A stretch of 64,000 nt of DNA, taken from the NCBI RefSeq assembly GCF_036647415.1, contig NZ_JAVXKG010000005.1, forward strand, positions 62,001 through 126,000, read 5' to 3'. The stretch is from Empedobacter sp036647415 (GTDB lineage Bacteria; Bacteroidota; Bacteroidia; Flavobacteriales; Weeksellaceae). The stretch's first letter is position 1. Each line of letters begins with the position of its first letter. A model generated the notes under the pieces. It made no database searches and was not told where the DNA came from. It saw only the letters and a program-made list of their open reading frames with translations. Positions 62,121 through 64,000 of the stretch are shown here, in pieces. The translations under genes and the position numbers were made by a program.

Positions 62121-62945
62121 ATGACGTTAACTTATTCTAATACCTTTAAATCTTTGTGCTTACTACTATTTATTGTTTCTCCAATAATCAAAGCACAAGA
62201 CACAATTCAAAACTCACAAATAGCAAAAGATTCTGTTATTTCAGATTCACTTTCTAAACAAGTATTTAATCCAAATGATAAAGTTTATCAGTTTAAAACA
62301 AAAAAACTGATTATTCCTGCTGTTCTTATCACGTATGGTGGTTTAAGTTTAGCAATTCCTGCTTTAGATAACTTGAATAAATCCACTCAGAATGAGATTT
62401 TAGAAGATAAAACAAGAGGAAATCGATTTGATAATTATACACAATATTTACCTGCTGCTGCGGTTTATGGACTAAACTTGGCAGGTGTAAAAGGAAAACA
62501 TAATCTGAGAGATAGAACAATTATTTTTGCAACTTCGCAAATTATTAATACAAGTTTGGTTATGGGATTGAAACATACTGTAAACGAAGAACGTCCAGAC
62601 GAATCTAATCATCTTTCTTTTCCATCTGGGCATACAGCAAACGCATTTTCTACTGCTCAATTTATGTTTAGAGAGTACCAAGATTCTAATTTTTGGTTAA
62701 GTTTGGCGGGTTATCCATTAGCCGCTTTTACGGGCGTTTATCGTGTTATTAATAACAAACATTGGGTAGGTGATGTGGTTGCGGGAGCAGGAATTGGAAT
62801 TCTTTCCACAGAAGCTGCATATTGGCTTTTCCCAACGATTAACAAATGGTTTTCTCCAAAAAGTAAAGAATCTAAAGTCGCTACAATGGTTTTTCCTATA
62901 TTTCAAGAAAAACAGGCGGGAATTGGTTTGGTGATGAGATTCTGA
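62121..62945 (+). CDS. PAP2 family phosphatase
   Basis: 274 residues with a signal sequence (about 1-25). The three phosphatase motifs are K-x6-RP at 151-159 (KHTVNEERP), PSGH at 168-171 and R-x5-H-x3-D at 209-218 (RVINNKHWVGD); the Ser usually before that Arg is Tyr. It likely removes phosphate from lipid phosphates such as phosphatidic acid or undecaprenyl-PP in the envelope. It stands alone. Confidence 0.9.
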   Translation: MTLTYSNTFKSLCLLLFIVSPIIKAQDTIQNSQIAKDSVISDSLSKQVFNPNDKVYQFKTKKLIIPAVLITYGGLSLAIPALDNLNKSTQNEILEDKTRGNRFDNYTQYLPAAAVYGLNLAGVKGKHNLRDRTIIFATSQIINTSLVMGLKHTVNEERPDESNHLSFPSGHTANAFSTAQFMFREYQDSNFWLSLAGYPLAAFTGVYRVINNKHWVGDVVAGAGIGILSTEAAYWLFPTINKWFSPKSKESKVATMVFPIFQEKQAGIGLVMRF

Positions 62946-63035
62946 TTTTTTAATAGAAAGAAATATTTTAACTAACATTCATTAGTTTTTATAAAAAATC
63001 ATTATCTTCAACGCACAAAACAGCAAACAAAGAAA

Positions 63036-64000
63036 ATGAAGAAAATAGAACTAACGATTCCAAAGTTGGGAGAAAGTGTAGAGTCTGTACAACTTGTTCG
63101 TTTTACAAAAAATATTGGCGATTTCATCAAAGAAGATGAAGTTATCGCTGAGGTTTCGACGGACAAAGTAGACTCTGATATACCTTCTGCAATTTCTGGA
63201 AAAATTATCGAGTTTAGATTTAATGAAGGAGATGAAATAAAAATAGGAGAAATTTTTGCAACAATAGAACAAACTGAAAGTGATTCTTCTTCAGAAAATT
63301 CTACAGATAAAGTTGAGGTTGTACAAACAATTTCTACTACAGAGTTGAATGAAATTTCATCTATTTCAGATCAATTTTTATCACCTTTGGTAAAAAATAT
63401 TATTCAAAAAGAAAACTTACAATCCGAAGATATTTCGCAAATAAAAGGTTCTGGTCGTGAAGGAAGAATTTCTAAAAATGATGTTTTAAATTATATTCAA
63501 AATAAATCAGTTACAGATTTTGACTCAAGTAATACTTTAATTGAAAATACAGTTGTTTCATCTTCTTCTTTCGGTGCAAAATCTGAAATTATAGAGATGG
63601 ATAAAATGCGTCAATTGATTTCTAAACACATGAAGAAAAGTAAACAAACTTCTCCTCATGTTACAGCTTATGTAGAACCAGATGTGACGAATTTTGTAAA
63701 ATGGCGTGAAGAAAATAAAGCCAAATTTGAAACGAAATACAAACAGAAATTAACGTACACACCAATGATTGTGGATTGTGTAGTTCGTGCAATTAAAGAT
63801 TTTCCGATGATTAATGTATCAGTTGATGAAACTGAAACTAAAATAATCAAACACAATGAGATAAATATCGGAATTGCAACTGCATTACCTAATAATAATT
63901 TGATTGTTCCTGTTATAAAACAAGCTGGAGAATTGAACTTAGAGGGTTTAGCAAAAAATGTAAATACAATTGTAGATAAAGCGAGAAATAATAAACTTTC
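63036..64000 (+). CDS. 2-oxo acid dehydrogenase E2 component, lipoyl-bearing (3' partial)
   Basis: 321 codons are present before the window ends; the frame stays open. A lipoyl domain at 1-80 carries the lipoylated Lys in STDKVDSDIPS, a peripheral-subunit-binding domain follows (LSPLVKNIIQKENL, IKGSGREGRISKNDVLNYI), then the start of the CoA-acyltransferase domain (MDKMRQLISKHMKKS, SPHVTAYVEPDVT). DKVDSD is close to the DKVDSE of branched-chain and 2-oxoglutarate E2s. Only one lipoyl domain is present. The choice among complexes needs the missing C-terminus. Confidence 0.9.
   Translation, partial: MKKIELTIPKLGESVESVQLVRFTKNIGDFIKEDEVIAEVSTDKVDSDIPSAISGKIIEFRFNEGDEIKIGEIFATIEQTESDSSSENSTDKVEVVQTISTTELNEISSISDQFLSPLVKNIIQKENLQSEDISQIKGSGREGRISKNDVLNYIQNKSVTDFDSSNTLIENTVVSSSSFGAKSEIIEMDKMRQLISKHMKKSKQTSPHVTAYVEPDVTNFVKWREENKAKFETKYKQKLTYTPMIVDCVVRAIKDFPMINVSVDETETKIIKHNEINIGIATALPNNNLIVPVIKQAGELNLEGLAKNVNTIVDKARNNKL

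Overview
The window looks like ordinary chromosome of a low-GC member of the Bacteroidota, class Flavobacteriia, most likely a Weeksellaceae-type organism (Empedobacter/Chryseobacterium-like; the genus is inference). The grounds are AT-rich coding DNA, many promoters of the Bacteroidota type (TAnnTTTG, usually 4-30 bases before a start codon), very short leaders, a methionine synthase split into two genes, a FucP-type sugar transporter beside a secreted GH43-like protein, WG-repeat, DUF3810 and DUF1573 proteins, and several small palindromic repeat families. I see no rRNA, tRNA, phage, IS element, integrase or CRISPR array. Both ends cut a gene: a GH43-like protein on the left and a lipoyl-bearing E2 acyltransferase on the right.

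Layout. 0-4 kb: carbohydrate use (GH43/discoidin/FnIII protein, esterase, sugar MFS transporter). 4-9 kb: zinc-ribbon protein, bile-acid-symporter-like/DUF3810 pair, duplicated-domain secreted protein, WG-repeat protein. 9-15 kb: YeiH exporter with a LysR regulator, an AadK-like nucleotidyltransferase, a YCF48-like propeller, a CocE/S15 hydrolase. 15-17.6 kb: a run of small SRPBCC, DUF1801, DUF2461 and VOC proteins containing the decayed tail of a YdeI-like gene. 18-24 kb: three tandem paralogous long-chain acyl-CoA synthetases, each with its own terminator; the middle one carries an altered ATP-binding motif. 24-29 kb: DEAD-box-type helicase with DEFD motif, Pmp3, NAD(P)-binding protein, flavin reductase and fumarylacetoacetate hydrolase-family protein. 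29-36 kb: methionine block (metF, split metH, homoserine dehydrogenase) with two divergent SAM-I riboswitches. 36-41 kb: metal block (thioredoxin-like protein, TonB receptor, divergent DtxR/MntR regulator, membrane protein) with a palindrome over the receptor promoter. 41-50 kb: valS, DUF4241, Crp-like regulator, an Rrf2 regulator and reductase that share a near-identical 19-bp operator, methylglyoxal synthase, PaaE-like reductase. 50-58 kb: uracil/xanthine permease, HMA protein, NYN/LOTUS protein, DUF389 protein, lipoate ligase, B12-binding radical SAM protein. 59-62 kb: homogentisate dioxygenase and 4-hydroxyphenylpyruvate dioxygenase. 62-64 kb: PAP2 phosphatase and E2.

How the genes connect. 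Tyrosine breakdown can be traced from Hpd through HmgA to the fumarylacetoacetate hydrolase at 28 kb; the maleylacetoacetate isomerase is not in the window. MetF and the two MetH halves form the methyl branch of methionine synthesis, and the riboswitches place MetH and homoserine dehydrogenase under S-adenosylmethionine control. Lipoate ligase supplies the cofactor used by the E2 at the right edge. I did not find a clearly new multi-gene system. The most interesting points are regulatory (paired riboswitches, the Rrf2 operator pair, the metal-regulator palindrome, leaderless promoters) and structural (the ~125-bp tandem palindrome array, covarying repeats, the heptamer repeat, the YdeI remnant, the altered acyl-CoA ligase).
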